Shown here: piece by piece, positions 40,303 through 50,359 of the stretch | Position numbering within the stretch: the stretch's first letter is position 1 | How the letters are laid out: each line of letters begins with the position of its first letter | Source of the DNA: Plantactinospora soyae | GTDB lineage: Bacteria; Actinomycetota; Actinomycetes; Mycobacteriales; Micromonosporaceae | DNA: 64,000 nucleotides | Assembly: GCF_014874095.1 (NCBI RefSeq) | Contig: NZ_JADBEB010000001.1 | Coordinates: 1,674,001 to 1,738,000, forward strand | Reading direction: 5' to 3' | Notes under the pieces: generated by a model | The model's input: the letters and a program-made list of their open reading frames with translations, nothing else | What the model was told of the DNA's origin: nothing | Database searches by the model: none | Made by a program: the position numbers and the translations under genes

Positions 40303-43245
40303 TCAGCTCGCTGGGCGGCTCCCGGCGTCCGGTCCCGTCCCGGGCGCCGGCTCGCTTTCCGCCGAACCGGCCGGCTCGGTACCGGCCGGGGTAGCGGCCT
40401 CGACCGAGCGCTCGGCGGCGCCGGCCTCGGCCGAAGCGTCGTCGTCGACCGGAGTTCCGGTCGCAGCGGCGCCGGCCGGGTTCACCGGTACGTCGTCGGA
40501 ACTCCTCGGCGCTGCCGTGGCTGCTGCCTCGTCGACCGGAGCCGACCCTGCCTCGACCGGCGTCGTGGGCGCAGCCGCCTCGACCGGAGCCGTGGCCGAA
40601 GTACCGTCGATCGGAGCCGTGGCCGAGGTCGCCTCGACCGGAGCCGTGTCGACCGGAGTCGTGGCCGGAGCGGCGTCGACCGGAGTCGGCGTCGTACCGG
40701 GGTCGGTTTCGCCGGCAGCGGCCGGGCCTGCCTCGGTCGCGGTGCCGACGGAGGCGGCGTTGTCGCCGAAGAGGCTCGGCAGGGTCGACGTGAACGCCGC
40801 CCGCAGCTCCTCCAGGCCGATGGTGAAGTGGTCCCGCACCTCGATCTCGCCACCGTTGGTGTCGGTGACGCCGATCAGGGTCCACGGCACACCCCGCTCG
40901 GCGCAGAGCGCGGTGAACGCCTTCTCGTGCCCACGGGGAACGGCCACCATCGCGCGGCCGGCGGACTCGCTGAACAGGAAGGCGAACGGCATCGAGCCGG
41001 TGGTGAAGCCCTCCGGCATCGCGATCCGGGCGCCGACACCGTGCCGCAGGGACGACTCGACCAGCGCCTGGGCCAGGCCGCCGTCCGACAGGTCGTGCGC
41101 GGACCGGAGGTGTCCGACCCGGGCCGCCTCGGCGACCAGCTCGGCAAGGGTGCGCTCGCCCGTGAGGTCGACCCTCGGCGGCACGCCACCGAGGTGCTCA
41201 TGGGTTACCCACGCCCACTCGGATCCGGACAGCTCGACCCGGGTCTCACCGAGCACGAAGATCAGATCGTGGTCGGCACCGGTGGTCCGGGCGAAGCCCA
41301 TCGGCACCCGCTGCGCGACGTCGTCGAGCACGCCCAGCACGCCGACGACCGGGGTGGGGTGGATCGCCGCCGCGCCCGTCTGGTTGTAGAAGCTGACGTT
41401 GCCGCCGGTCACCGGGATGCCCAGTTCGGCGCAGCCGTCCGCGAGCCCGCGTACGGCCTCGGCGAACTGCCACATCACGCCCGGGTCCTCCGGCGAGCCG
41501 AAGTTCAGGCAGTCCGTCACCGCCACCGGCTTGGCGCCGGTCACGGCCACGTTCCGGTACGCCTCGGCGAGCGCGAGCTTGGCCCCGTTGTACGGATCGA
41601 GTCGCGCGTACCGGCCGTTGCCGTCGACCGACATCGCGACGCCCAGCCCGCTCTGCTCGTCGATCCGGATGATCCCGGCGTCCTCGGGCTGGGCGAGCAC
41701 GGTGTTGCCGAGCACGTAGCGGTCGTACTGCTCGGTGATCCAGCTCTTGTCGCAGAGGTTCGGCGAGCCGATCATCCGCAGCAGCGTCTCGCGGAGCGCC
41801 TCCGGAGTCGACGGTCGGGGCAGCGTCTCGGCCCGGTCGGCCTGCAACAGGATGAGGTCGGCCGGCTCGCGCATCGGTCGGGCGTAGACCGGACCCTCGT
41901 CCACAAGCGACCCCGGCGGCACGTCGACCACGGTGTGCCCCTGCCAGGTGATCAGCAGCCGGCCCGGCTCGGCGGGCGTACCCTCGGTCACCTCGCCGAT
42001 CGCGCTGGCCGGTACGCCCCACTTCTCGGAGATCTTCAGTACCGCGTCGAGCTTCTCCGGGGCGACGATCAGCAGCATCCGCTCCTGCGACTCGCTGGCC
42101 AGAATCTCGTGCGGCTGCATCGACGCCTCGCGCAACACCACCCGCTCCAGCCAGACCCGCATGCCGGTGCCGGCCGCGGCGGCGGTTTCGGTCAGCGCGC
42201 AGGTCAGCCCGGCGCCACCGAGGTCCTGGATGCCCACGATGAGTTGGGCGTCGTACAGCTCCAGGCACGCCTCGATCAGCAGCTTCTCCATGAACGGGTC
42301 GCCGACCTGCACCGACGGGCGACGCTGCTCGCTGCCGTCGTCGAAGGTGGCGCTGGCGAGTACGGAGACCCCGCCGATGCCGTCCCGTCCGGTCTTGGCA
42401 CCCATCAGTACGACGATGTTGCCGGGCCCGACGGCGGCCTTGTTCTGCAACCGGTCCACCGGCAGTACGCCGAGGCAGAGCGCGTTGACCAGCGGGTTGC
42501 CCTGGTAGCAGGGGTCGAAGACGACCTCGCCACCGATGTTGGGCAGGCCGAGCGAGTTGCCGTACGTGCCGATTCCGGCGATCACGCCGGGAAGCACCCG
42601 GGCGGTGTCGGGGTGGTCGGCGGCACCGAAGCGCAGCGGGTCCATCACCGCGACCGGCCGGGCACCCATCGCGAGGATGTCCCGGACGATCCCGCCGACG
42701 CCGGTGGCGGCGCCCTGGTGCGGCTCGACGAAGCTCGGGTGGTTGTGCGACTCCACCTTGAAGGTCACGGCGAGCCGGTCGGAGACCTGGATCACGCCGG
42801 CGTTCTCGCCGATCCCGGCCAGCATCCGGTCGTTCGGTGGCGCCTTCTCGGTGAACTGTCGCAGGTGGACCTTGCTCGACTTGTAGGAGCAGTGCTCGCT
42901 CCACATGATCGAGTACATCGCCAGTTCGGACTGGGTGGGTCGACGGCCGAGGATCTGCCGGATCCGGTCGTACTCGTCGTCGCGGAGGCCCAGTTCGGCG
43001 TACGGCTGCAGGTCGCCCACGGTCGCCGTCGCGTGCGGGACGGTGTCCAGGCCGTTGGGGTAGCCGTTCACCGGCAGTTCCGCCGCGCTGCTCGCCGATC
43101 CCGTGCGGTCGGCGTCCGAGGTGGTCTGTCCGGGCCCGGGTTGACCGGGTACGGACGACTCCGGCCGGGCCGCCTGGCCCACCGGGTCGACGGCGGGGCC
43201 GGTTGCCGAGGGGTGGTCGGCGAGGGTGGGCTCGGGCTGGCCCAT
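40303..43245 (-). CDS. purL: Phosphoribosylformylglycinamidine synthase subunit II (PurL) with a disordered tail
   Basis: The 980-aa subunit makes FGAM from FGAR with the ammonia delivered by PurQ. The core (about residues 80-815) has the PurL blocks [84 protein letters not shown] and [17 protein letters not shown]. It ends near LPSLFGDNA. The remaining ~160 residues are Ala/Thr/Pro/Asp/Glu-rich with TAPVEA/PVD repeats, much longer than in usual PurL. The ATG at 43245 has GGAGTGAGG. Another in-frame ATG at 43266 overlaps the purQ stop (ATGA) and may also be used. Confidence 0.93.
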   Translation of the reverse strand: MGQPEPTLADHPSATGPAVDPVGQAARPESSVPGQPGPGQTTSDADRTGSASSAAELPVNGYPNGLDTVPHATATVGDLQPYAELGLRDDEYDRIRQILGRRPTQSELAMYSIMWSEHCSYKSSKVHLRQFTEKAPPNDRMLAGIGENAGVIQVSDRLAVTFKVESHNHPSFVEPHQGAATGVGGIVRDILAMGARPVAVMDPLRFGAADHPDTARVLPGVIAGIGTYGNSLGLPNIGGEVVFDPCYQGNPLVNALCLGVLPVDRLQNKAAVGPGNIVVLMGAKTGRDGIGGVSVLASATFDDGSEQRRPSVQVGDPFMEKLLIEACLELYDAQLIVGIQDLGGAGLTCALTETAAAAGTGMRVWLERVVLREASMQPHEILASESQERMLLIVAPEKLDAVLKISEKWGVPASAIGEVTEGTPAEPGRLLITWQGHTVVDVPPGSLVDEGPVYARPMREPADLILLQADRAETLPRPSTPEALRETLLRMIGSPNLCDKSWITEQYDRYVLGNTVLAQPEDAGIIRIDEQSGLGVAMSVDGNGRYARLDPYNGAKLALAEAYRNVAVTGAKPVAVTDCLNFGSPEDPGVMWQFAEAVRGLADGCAELGIPVTGGNVSFYNQTGAAAIHPTPVVGVLGVLDDVAQRVPMGFARTTGADHDLIFVLGETRVELSGSEWAWVTHEHLGGVPPRVDLTGERTLAELVAEAARVGHLRSAHDLSDGGLAQALVESSLRHGVGARIAMPEGFTTGSMPFAFLFSESAGRAMVAVPRGHEKAFTALCAERGVPWTLIGVTDTNGGEIEVRDHFTIGLEELRAAFTSTLPSLFGDNAASVGTATEAGPAAAGETDPGTTPTPVDAAPATTPVDTAPVEATSATAPIDGTSATAPVEAAAPTTPVEAGSAPVDEAAATAAPRSSDDVPVNPAGAAATGTPVDDDASAEAGAAERSVEAATPAGTEPAGSAESEPAPGTGPDAGSRPAS
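40531..40690 (-). repeat. Tandem repeat inside the purL tail
   Basis: Units of roughly 24-30 bp built on TCGACCGGAGCCGTGGCC recur about six times (as read on the + strand). On the coding strand they give TAPVEA, TAPIDG and TTPVEA-like repeats. The irregular copies suggest slippage. Confidence 0.65.
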
Positions 43246-43262
43246 GACCTCACTCCGTTCGA

Positions 43263-43946
43263 TCATGCGGGCGCTCCCGCCAGGTGCTTGAGGATCGACG
43301 TGAAGAAGCCGAGCCCGTCGAGGGACGGACCGGTCAGCGCCTCCACGGCGTGCTCCGGATGCGGCATCAGGCCGACCACGTTGCCGGCCTCGTTGGTGAT
43401 GCCGGCGATGTCGCGCTGCGACCCGTTCGGGTTGCCGCGCAAGTAACGCGCCACGACCCGGCCGGTCGCCTCCAGCTCGTCGAGCGTGCGCTCGTCGGCG
43501 ACGTAGCAGCCCTCGCCGTTCTTGACCGGAACGAGCACCTCCTGCCCCGACTGGAAGGCGTTGGTCCAGGCGGTGCCGGCCGACTCCACCCGCAGCCACT
43601 GGTCGCGGTTGCGGAAGTGCAGGTGCTGGTTGCGGGTCAGCGCGCCGGGCAGCAGGTGCGCCTCGCAGAGGATCTGGAACCCGTTGCAGATACCGAGCAC
43701 GGGCAGGCCGTCCCGGGCTCCGGCGGCGATCGTCTCCATCACGGGCGCGAACCGGGCGATGGCGCCGCAGCGCAGGTAGTCGCCGTAGGAGAAGCCGCCG
43801 GGCAGCACCACGGCGTCGACGCCGTGCAGGTCCGCGTCGTCGTGCCAGAGCGACACCGCCTCGGCGCCGGCGATCCGTACCGCCCGGGCCGCGTCGCGGT
43901 CGTCCAGCGAACCGGGGAACGTCACCACGCCGATCCGGGCGGTCAT
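43263..43946 (-). CDS. purQ: Phosphoribosylformylglycinamidine synthase subunit I (PurQ)
   Basis: This is the 227-aa class I glutamine amidotransferase subunit. It has the catalytic Cys in [20 protein letters not shown], the His/Glu in [11 protein letters not shown], and the oxyanion segment [18 protein letters not shown]. It supplies ammonia to PurL. Its ATG overlaps the purS stop and its stop overlaps a possible purL start, so purS-purQ-purL is a coupled operon, as in other bacteria with the small-subunit enzyme. Confidence 0.95.
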   Translation of the reverse strand: MTARIGVVTFPGSLDDRDAARAVRIAGAEAVSLWHDDADLHGVDAVVLPGGFSYGDYLRCGAIARFAPVMETIAAGARDGLPVLGICNGFQILCEAHLLPGALTRNQHLHFRNRDQWLRVESAGTAWTNAFQSGQEVLVPVKNGEGCYVADERTLDELEATGRVVARYLRGNPNGSQRDIAGITNEAGNVVGLMPHPEHAVEALTGPSLDGLGFFTSILKHLAGAPA

Positions 43947-44206
43947 GGATGGCTCTCCTGGGCATCCGCGGCATCCACCACGGTGATCGAAAAGTCCTCG
44001 ATCACGGGGTTGGCCAGCAGTTTGTCGGCGATTTCCCGAGCCCGGTCCAGATCCGGCTGACCGGCGAACTCGATCTCGATCCGCCGGCCGATCCGCACGG
44101 AGGACACGTCTGTGACTCCGAGCCTCGGCAGCGCATTCGCGACGGCCTGGCCCTGAGGATCGAGAATCTCCGGCTTGAGCATGACGTCGACGACGACGCG
44201 AGGCAC
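43943..44206 (-). CDS. purS: Phosphoribosylformylglycinamidine synthase subunit PurS
   Basis: The 87-aa protein ([20 protein letters not shown], then [14 protein letters not shown] and [18 protein letters not shown]) shows the PurS ferredoxin-like pattern with its V.L...ILDPQG opening. It bridges PurL and PurQ in the three-subunit FGAM synthase. GTG is the start, with GGAG 9 nt ahead. It is the first gene of purSQL. Confidence 0.93.
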   Translation of the reverse strand: MPRVVVDVMLKPEILDPQGQAVANALPRLGVTDVSSVRIGRRIEIEFAGQPDLDRAREIADKLLANPVIEDFSITVVDAADAQESHP

Positions 44207-44564
44207 TGGGCACTCCTGACTGTGTACGCAGTTGGGTGCCGGCCCACGAAAGGGGCGAGCGGAGCCAGCGTACCCGGCGGACCAGCGAGTTGACGCACGG
44301 GCCAGCCCTGGAGGCAACCCTGTGGACACCCGACGGCCAGCGGAACCGTCCACGGACCCGGTCACCCGCCGACGGGGGTCGAAAACCGGCCTGAGAGGTT
44401 CACTCTTGTGAATAGGTGACGAACGGCTTAGCGTGTGGCGTCAAACGTCCGGTTCTCCACACCGAACGTTGACTGTCCAGATCCGTACGGCGGACATCCC
44501 CCCGCCTACGGCGGCTCACCCGACCCGGTGACCCCGGGTAAACCCCCCGGAAGGAGCCCTGTCC
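44207..44564. promoter_or_regulatory. Divergent region between purS and the serine protease
   Basis: This 358-bp spacer contains both promoters. No ORF of typical codon use is present. The ribosome site GGAAGGAG lies at the protease end, and an AT-richer stretch around 44401-44425 is a candidate -10 area. No PurR-type box or riboswitch fold is recognised. Confidence 0.4.
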
Positions 44565-45245
44565 ATGCGTCTTCGCCGAACCCTGGTGATGCTCGCCACC
44601 ACCCTCGTCGGCGCGCTCGTCGCGCCCGCCGCAGCCTCGGCCGGTCCGGTCACGCCGTTCATCATCGGCGGCGGAACCGTCTCGTCGGCCCCCTGGGCCG
44701 CGGCAGTGTTCAGCAACGGCTCGTTCACCTGCTCCGGCACCATCATCGCCGCGCGCTGGGTCCTCACGGCCCGGCACTGCGTCAGCGGCACGATGTCGGT
44801 ACGGGTCGGCAGCGTGAACCGGTCCTCGGGCGGCGTCACCAGCAACGTGACGTCCTCCGCGAGCCGGTACGACCTGGCGCTGCTCCAGCTGTCCACCTCG
44901 ATCAACACCTCGTACGTCACGCTGTCCAGCGCCTACCCGCCGGTCAACTCGACGAACTCGATCTACGGCTGGGGCATGACCTGCTACAGCGGTTGCTCGG
45001 CGTCGGCTCAGCTCAAGACCGCCAACGTGCGGGTGACCAGCACCAACGTCACCGACGCGTACGGAGGTCGGGCGATCCGGAGCACCCGGATCAACGGCAA
45101 CGCCTGGCGGGGTGACTCCGGCGGTCCGGAGTTCTACAACGGCGCCCAGGTGGGCGTCGCCTCGACCGCCGACGGCGCGAACATCCAGAACTACGGCAGT
45201 GTCGCGTACAACCGCTCCTGGATCACCTCGGTGGCCGGGGTCTAG
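44565..45245 (+). CDS. Secreted trypsin-like serine protease (S1)
   Basis: The 226-aa protein has a signal peptide ending near PAAASA. A likely activation site is FIIGGG (residue 32), and the triad is His71 in VLTARHC, Asp103 in RYDLALLQ and Ser185 in GDSGGPEF. Two further Cys pairs are probable disulfides. It is short compared with typical S1 domains of about 225 residues mature, so loops are trimmed. GGAAGGAG is its ribosome site. Substrates are unknown. Single-gene unit, followed by a strong hairpin. Confidence 0.9.
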   Translation: MRLRRTLVMLATTLVGALVAPAAASAGPVTPFIIGGGTVSSAPWAAAVFSNGSFTCSGTIIAARWVLTARHCVSGTMSVRVGSVNRSSGGVTSNVTSSASRYDLALLQLSTSINTSYVTLSSAYPPVNSTNSIYGWGMTCYSGCSASAQLKTANVRVTSTNVTDAYGGRAIRSTRINGNAWRGDSGGPEFYNGAQVGVASTADGANIQNYGSVAYNRSWITSVAGV

Positions 45246-45273
45246 GCCCTACTGAACACCCTCCTCAGGGGTA

Positions 45274-45312
45274 CGGCGCGGACGTTCCAGATGGGTTGGG
45301 GCGTCCGCGCCG
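45274..45312. terminator. Terminator after the protease gene
   Basis: An 11-bp perfect stem (CGGCGCGGACG with CGTCCGCGCCG) has a 17-nt loop and is followed by CGCCGTTT, 28 bp past the stop. Confidence 0.7.
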
Positions 45313-45463
45313 CGCCGTTTCACGGCCGCCGTGCCCGTTCAGGAGGTCGGCACCTTCTTCGGGCCGTGGACGGCGTTTCACGGTGGCCGCGCCGTTTTGC
45401 AGAATGAGGCGATGTGAACACGCCTCGCAAATTGGCCGGCCCCGTCTCTGCCAGCATCAACGT

Positions 45464-45922
45464 GTGCTGGTCGTGACGACGGATCACCTACCGGGGTACG
45501 AGATCCGCGCAGTACTCGGTGAGGTCGTATCTTCCCAGGCCCGAACCCGGAATCCGTACCGGGAAGGCGTCAAGAACCTCCGAGGTGGTGCCTATGACCC
45601 CAAGGCGCCCGAGAACCTGACCCGCTGGCGTACCGACGCCGTGCAGAAGTTGGGTGAGGAGGCCACCCGGCTCGGCGCCAACGCCGTGATCGGGATGCGG
45701 TTCGACCACCGCGAGGTCGGCGAGATGTGGATGGAACTCTGCGCCTACGGTACGGCCGTGGTGGTCGTCCGGCGGCCCGTCGAGAATCCGCCCACCGACC
45801 AGCCGAAGGTCGCCGCCGAAACCGCGCACCTGGCGGAGCCCCTCGACTCCGGGGCGATCGCGGAGGCACCCAGCGCGCCGGACCTCGGCAGCGCCGCCGG
45901 CACCCCCACCCCCCGCAACTGA
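45464..45922 (+). CDS. YbjQ/UPF0145-family protein
   Basis: The 152-aa protein begins VLVVTTDHLPGYEIRAVLGE and has VVSSQARTRNPYREGVKNLR, then LGANAVIGMRFDHREVGEMW. These are the blocks of the YbjQ (PF01906, 'heavy-metal-binding') family that forms pentamers. Its last 40 residues are extra and disordered. The GTG start has no ribosome site close by, so the mRNA may be leaderless. The family's function is unknown. Confidence 0.85.
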   Translation: MLVVTTDHLPGYEIRAVLGEVVSSQARTRNPYREGVKNLRGGAYDPKAPENLTRWRTDAVQKLGEEATRLGANAVIGMRFDHREVGEMWMELCAYGTAVVVVRRPVENPPTDQPKVAAETAHLAEPLDSGAIAEAPSAPDLGSAAGTPTPRN

Positions 45923-45926
45923 CCTG

Positions 45927-45976
45927 CAAGGAAGGGCCCCTTCTTATCGTTTTCTGTAGAAGAAGGGCCCCTTCCT
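45927..45976. terminator. Terminator hairpin, copy 2 of the dispersed family
   Basis: AGGAAGGGCCCCTTCT pairs with AGAAGGGCCCCTTCCT (one shift) around an AT-rich loop with TTATCGTTTTCTG. It differs from the 31585 copy by a few bases and stands between convergent genes. Confidence 0.8.
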
Positions 45977-45988
45977 AACACCTCCGGC

Positions 45989-46495
45989 TTAGCGGGGGAC
46001 GCAGCTGAGCAGGATGCTGCGCATCGAGCCCATGCCGTAGTGGTCGACGTCGCCGGAGATCTCCGCGACCTCGCGCAGGATCGGCCCGATCTCCACGCCG
46101 GCCCCGGTCGCCTCCCGACAGAGGTCGGTGAGGGTCAGCAACTCGTCCCGGGTGTCGGCGCCCTGGTCCCGGGCGGAGAGCAGCAGCAGCCAGCGCCGGA
46201 ACCGGTCCGGAGTGTCCGCCGGGTCCGGTGGGTGAACCGCCGACCGGAACGACCGGTAACGGGCGAAGAGGTCCCGAATCGCCGTACGGGTCGACTCGTC
46301 ACCTTCGCCGTACCGGCTGAGCAGGGTGGCCAGGGCGGTTTCCGCCTGGTCCGCGACACCGGCCTGTACGACCGCTGGCGGCGCCTGACGCATCCGCTCC
46401 ACCCAGTTCGGCTCGTCGAGGTCCACCGGGGCGTTGGCGATCGGTGCGAGGGCCTGGTCGAGCCGGGACACCGTCGCTTCCAGGTCGTCGGACAC
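45989..46495 (-). CDS. Conserved hypothetical protein, about 168 aa
   Basis: The product is helical (WVERMRQAPPAVVQAGVADQ, DLFARYRSFRSAVHPPDPAD, WLLLLSARDQGADTRDELLT) with no signal or membrane segment. A GTG at 46493-46495 with GAGG just ahead is taken as start; a TTG nine codons upstream is possible. I do not recognise the family, but codon use is normal and the gene seems intact. A minisatellite separates it from purB. Confidence 0.6.
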   Translation of the reverse strand: MSDDLEATVSRLDQALAPIANAPVDLDEPNWVERMRQAPPAVVQAGVADQAETALATLLSRYGEGDESTRTAIRDLFARYRSFRSAVHPPDPADTPDRFRRWLLLLSARDQGADTRDELLTLTDLCREATGAGVEIGPILREVAEISGDVDHYGMGSMRSILLSCVPR

Positions 46496-46539
46496 CGCCT
46501 CAGTCTGGTACCGGTGCGCCAACGCGCCGGATCCGCGAG

Positions 46540-46689
46540 CCGAACCGGATCCTCCGCGAGCCGGACCGGGGCGCCGAACCGGACCGGGGCGCCGAACCGG
46601 ACCGGGGCGCCGAACCGGACCGGGGCGCCGAGCCGAACCGGGGCGCCGAACCGAACCGGATCCTCCGCGAGTTGGACGGGGGCGCCGAA
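46540..46689. repeat. 18-bp minisatellite between two genes
   Basis: Five tandem copies of an 18-bp unit (CCGGACCGGGGCGCCGAA) occupy 46561-46650. They are framed by two identical 21-bp blocks (46540-46560 and 46651-46671), and one more unit follows (46672-46689). It lies in an intergenic space and would encode only low-complexity peptide. Confidence 0.85.
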
Positions 46690-46714
46690 CCGGACGAGGT
46701 TCGGCGGGCGGGGC

Positions 46715-48139
46715 TCAGAGGATCGGGGCCGGGTCGTACGCGGCGGCCTCGGGGTGTGCGGCGACCACCTCGGCCACCCGCTCGGCCACGGCCCGGACCT
46801 GCGCGGACGCCGCCCCGGTGAAGCCGGCCCGATCGGCGACCAGTTCGTCGATCTCGGCCCGGGTCAGCTCCAGCCGGCCGTCGGCGGCGAGCCGGTCGAA
46901 GAGGTCGTTCTCGGCTGCGCCCTTCTCCCGCATGCCCAGTGCCACGGCGACGGCGTGCTCCTTGATCACCTCGTGTGCGGTCTCCCGGCCGACCCCGCGC
47001 CGTACGGCCGCGACCAGGATCTTGGTGGTGGCCAGGAACGGCAGGTAGCGGTCCAGCTCGCGGGCGATCACCGCCGGGTACGCGCCGAACTCGTCGAGCA
47101 CGGTGAGGAAGGTCTGGAACAGCCCGTCGGCGGCGAAGAAGGCGTCCGGCAGCGCGACCCGGCGGACCACCGAGCAGGAGACGTCGCCCTCGTTCCACTG
47201 ATCGCCCGCCAGCTCGCCGACCATCGACAGGTAGCCACGGATGATCACCGCGAACCCGTTGACCCGCTCGCTGGACCGGGTGTTCATCTTGTGCGGCATC
47301 GCGCTGGAGCCGACCTGGCCCGGCTTGAACCCCTCGGTGGCCAGTTCCTGGCCGACCATCAGCCGGATCGTGGTGGCCAGCGAGGACGGCGCCGCGGCCG
47401 TCTGGGCGAGCGCCGAGATGACGTCGAAGTCCAGCGAACGCGGGTAGACCTGGCCGACGCTGTCGAACACCCGCTGGAAGCCGAGGTGCTCGGCGACCCG
47501 GCGCTCCAGCTCGGCGAGCCGCTCGGCGTCACCGTCGAGCAGGTCGAGCTGGTCGGCGGCGGTGCCGACCGGCCCCTTGATGCCGCGCAGCGGATAGCGC
47601 TCGATCAGGTCGGTCAGCCGCTCGTACCCGATCAGCAGTTCCTCGGCGGCCGAGGCGAACCGCTTGCCCAGCGTGGTCGCCTGGGCGGCGACGTTGTGCG
47701 AGCGGCCGGTCATCACCAGGTCGGCATGTTCCACCGCGAGCCGGGCCAGCCGGGCCAGGGTGGCGACCACCCGGTCCCGGATCAGCTCCAGCGAGGCGCG
47801 GACCTGCAACTGCTCGACGTTCTCGGTGAGATCCCGGGAGGTCATCCCCTTGTGCACGTGCTCGTACCCGGCCAGCGCGCTGAACTCCTCGATCCGCGCC
47901 TTCACGTCGTGTCGGGTGACCCGCTCCCGGGCCGCGATCGAGGCCAGGTCGACCTGGTCGAGCACCCCCTCGTACGCCTCGACCACGCCGTCCGGCACCG
48001 AGACGCCAAGATCACGCTGTGCCTGGAGTACGGCCAGCCAGAGCCGCCGCTCCAGCCGGATCTTCTCCTCCGGGGACCAGAGCACGGCGAGCTCGGCCGA
48101 GGCGTAGCGGTTGGCGAGGACGTTGGGAATGCTGGTCAC
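46715..48139 (-). CDS. purB: Adenylosuccinate lyase (PurB)
   Basis: The 474-aa enzyme of purine synthesis (step 8 and the AMP branch) has SIPNVLANRYASAELAVLWS, HVHKGMTSRDLTENVEQLQV (catalytic His), MTGRSHNVAAQATTLGKRF, KGPVGTAADQLDLLDGDA and the signature GSSAMPHKMNTRSSERVNGF with its catalytic Ser loop. It starts at GTG (TSIPNV is the usual first stretch). purB is on the minus strand, separate from purSQL by the protease and YbjQ genes. Confidence 0.95.
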   Translation of the reverse strand: MTSIPNVLANRYASAELAVLWSPEEKIRLERRLWLAVLQAQRDLGVSVPDGVVEAYEGVLDQVDLASIAARERVTRHDVKARIEEFSALAGYEHVHKGMTSRDLTENVEQLQVRASLELIRDRVVATLARLARLAVEHADLVMTGRSHNVAAQATTLGKRFASAAEELLIGYERLTDLIERYPLRGIKGPVGTAADQLDLLDGDAERLAELERRVAEHLGFQRVFDSVGQVYPRSLDFDVISALAQTAAAPSSLATTIRLMVGQELATEGFKPGQVGSSAMPHKMNTRSSERVNGFAVIIRGYLSMVGELAGDQWNEGDVSCSVVRRVALPDAFFAADGLFQTFLTVLDEFGAYPAVIARELDRYLPFLATTKILVAAVRRGVGRETAHEVIKEHAVAVALGMREKGAAENDLFDRLAADGRLELTRAEIDELVADRAGFTGAASAQVRAVAERVAEVVAAHPEAAAYDPAPIL

Positions 48140-48280
48140 CCCGCCATTCTTGACCATCCCGCCCCGAGCCGACCTATCGGGCACCGGGCCCGGTGGTCTT
48201 CGGCACCGAGCCCAGCGGTCCCCAGTACGGCGGGCCGCGCTAAGTCGGGGGCGGAGGACGACGACGCACGACGACGGACC

Positions 48281-48316
48281 GGACGGCGCACGACGGATGC
48301 CCGCCGTGCGCCGTCC
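48281..48316. terminator. Terminator of the subtilase gene
   Basis: A 12-bp perfect stem (GGACGGCGCACG / CGTGCGCCGTCC) has a 12-nt loop and lies 42 bp past the stop of the leftward protease gene. Confidence 0.7.
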
Positions 48317-48357
48317 AGGCGACGAAGACCGTCACCGAAACGGGTCCCGGTCACGGA

Positions 48358-50079
<1,722 letters not shown>

Positions 50080-50359
50080 GGACAATCTCCTTCCCGCAGG
50101 ACATCCCACCGGAGCCGCCACGGATCGGACCAGCGGAGTGGGACCGGGTGGCGAACTCGTCGACAGCGTCGTCGCGTCGCCGCCACGCCTCCGCGAGATC
50201 CGACCGGCAGCACCGGGCCGTACCCGGCGATGGTCGCGGATCGGCGGGCGGTGGGATCCGGTTTCCGGACAGCGGCAGAAATCGACAGACATCTGTTGAT
50301 CATTTAGAGCTGCGGTCTAGGCTTCGTCCGTCGGCCGGACACCAGAGGGGTCCCACCAG
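50080..50359. promoter_or_regulatory. Divergent subtilase/STAND regulator region
   Basis: This 280-bp spacer holds both promoters. An AT-richer patch (CATCTGTTGATCATTTAG) near 50289-50308 is the best promoter candidate. No operator-like dyad is conspicuous. Confidence 0.4.

Noticed and set aside
40243-43446. 1067-aa plus-strand ORF over purL
   Set aside because: It is antisense to purL; the product has no domains and shows the His/Arg/Gly composition of shadow frames.
44207-44564. Purine riboswitch or PurR box upstream of purS
   Set aside because: No conserved purine-aptamer elements or PurR-type palindrome could be recognised by eye.
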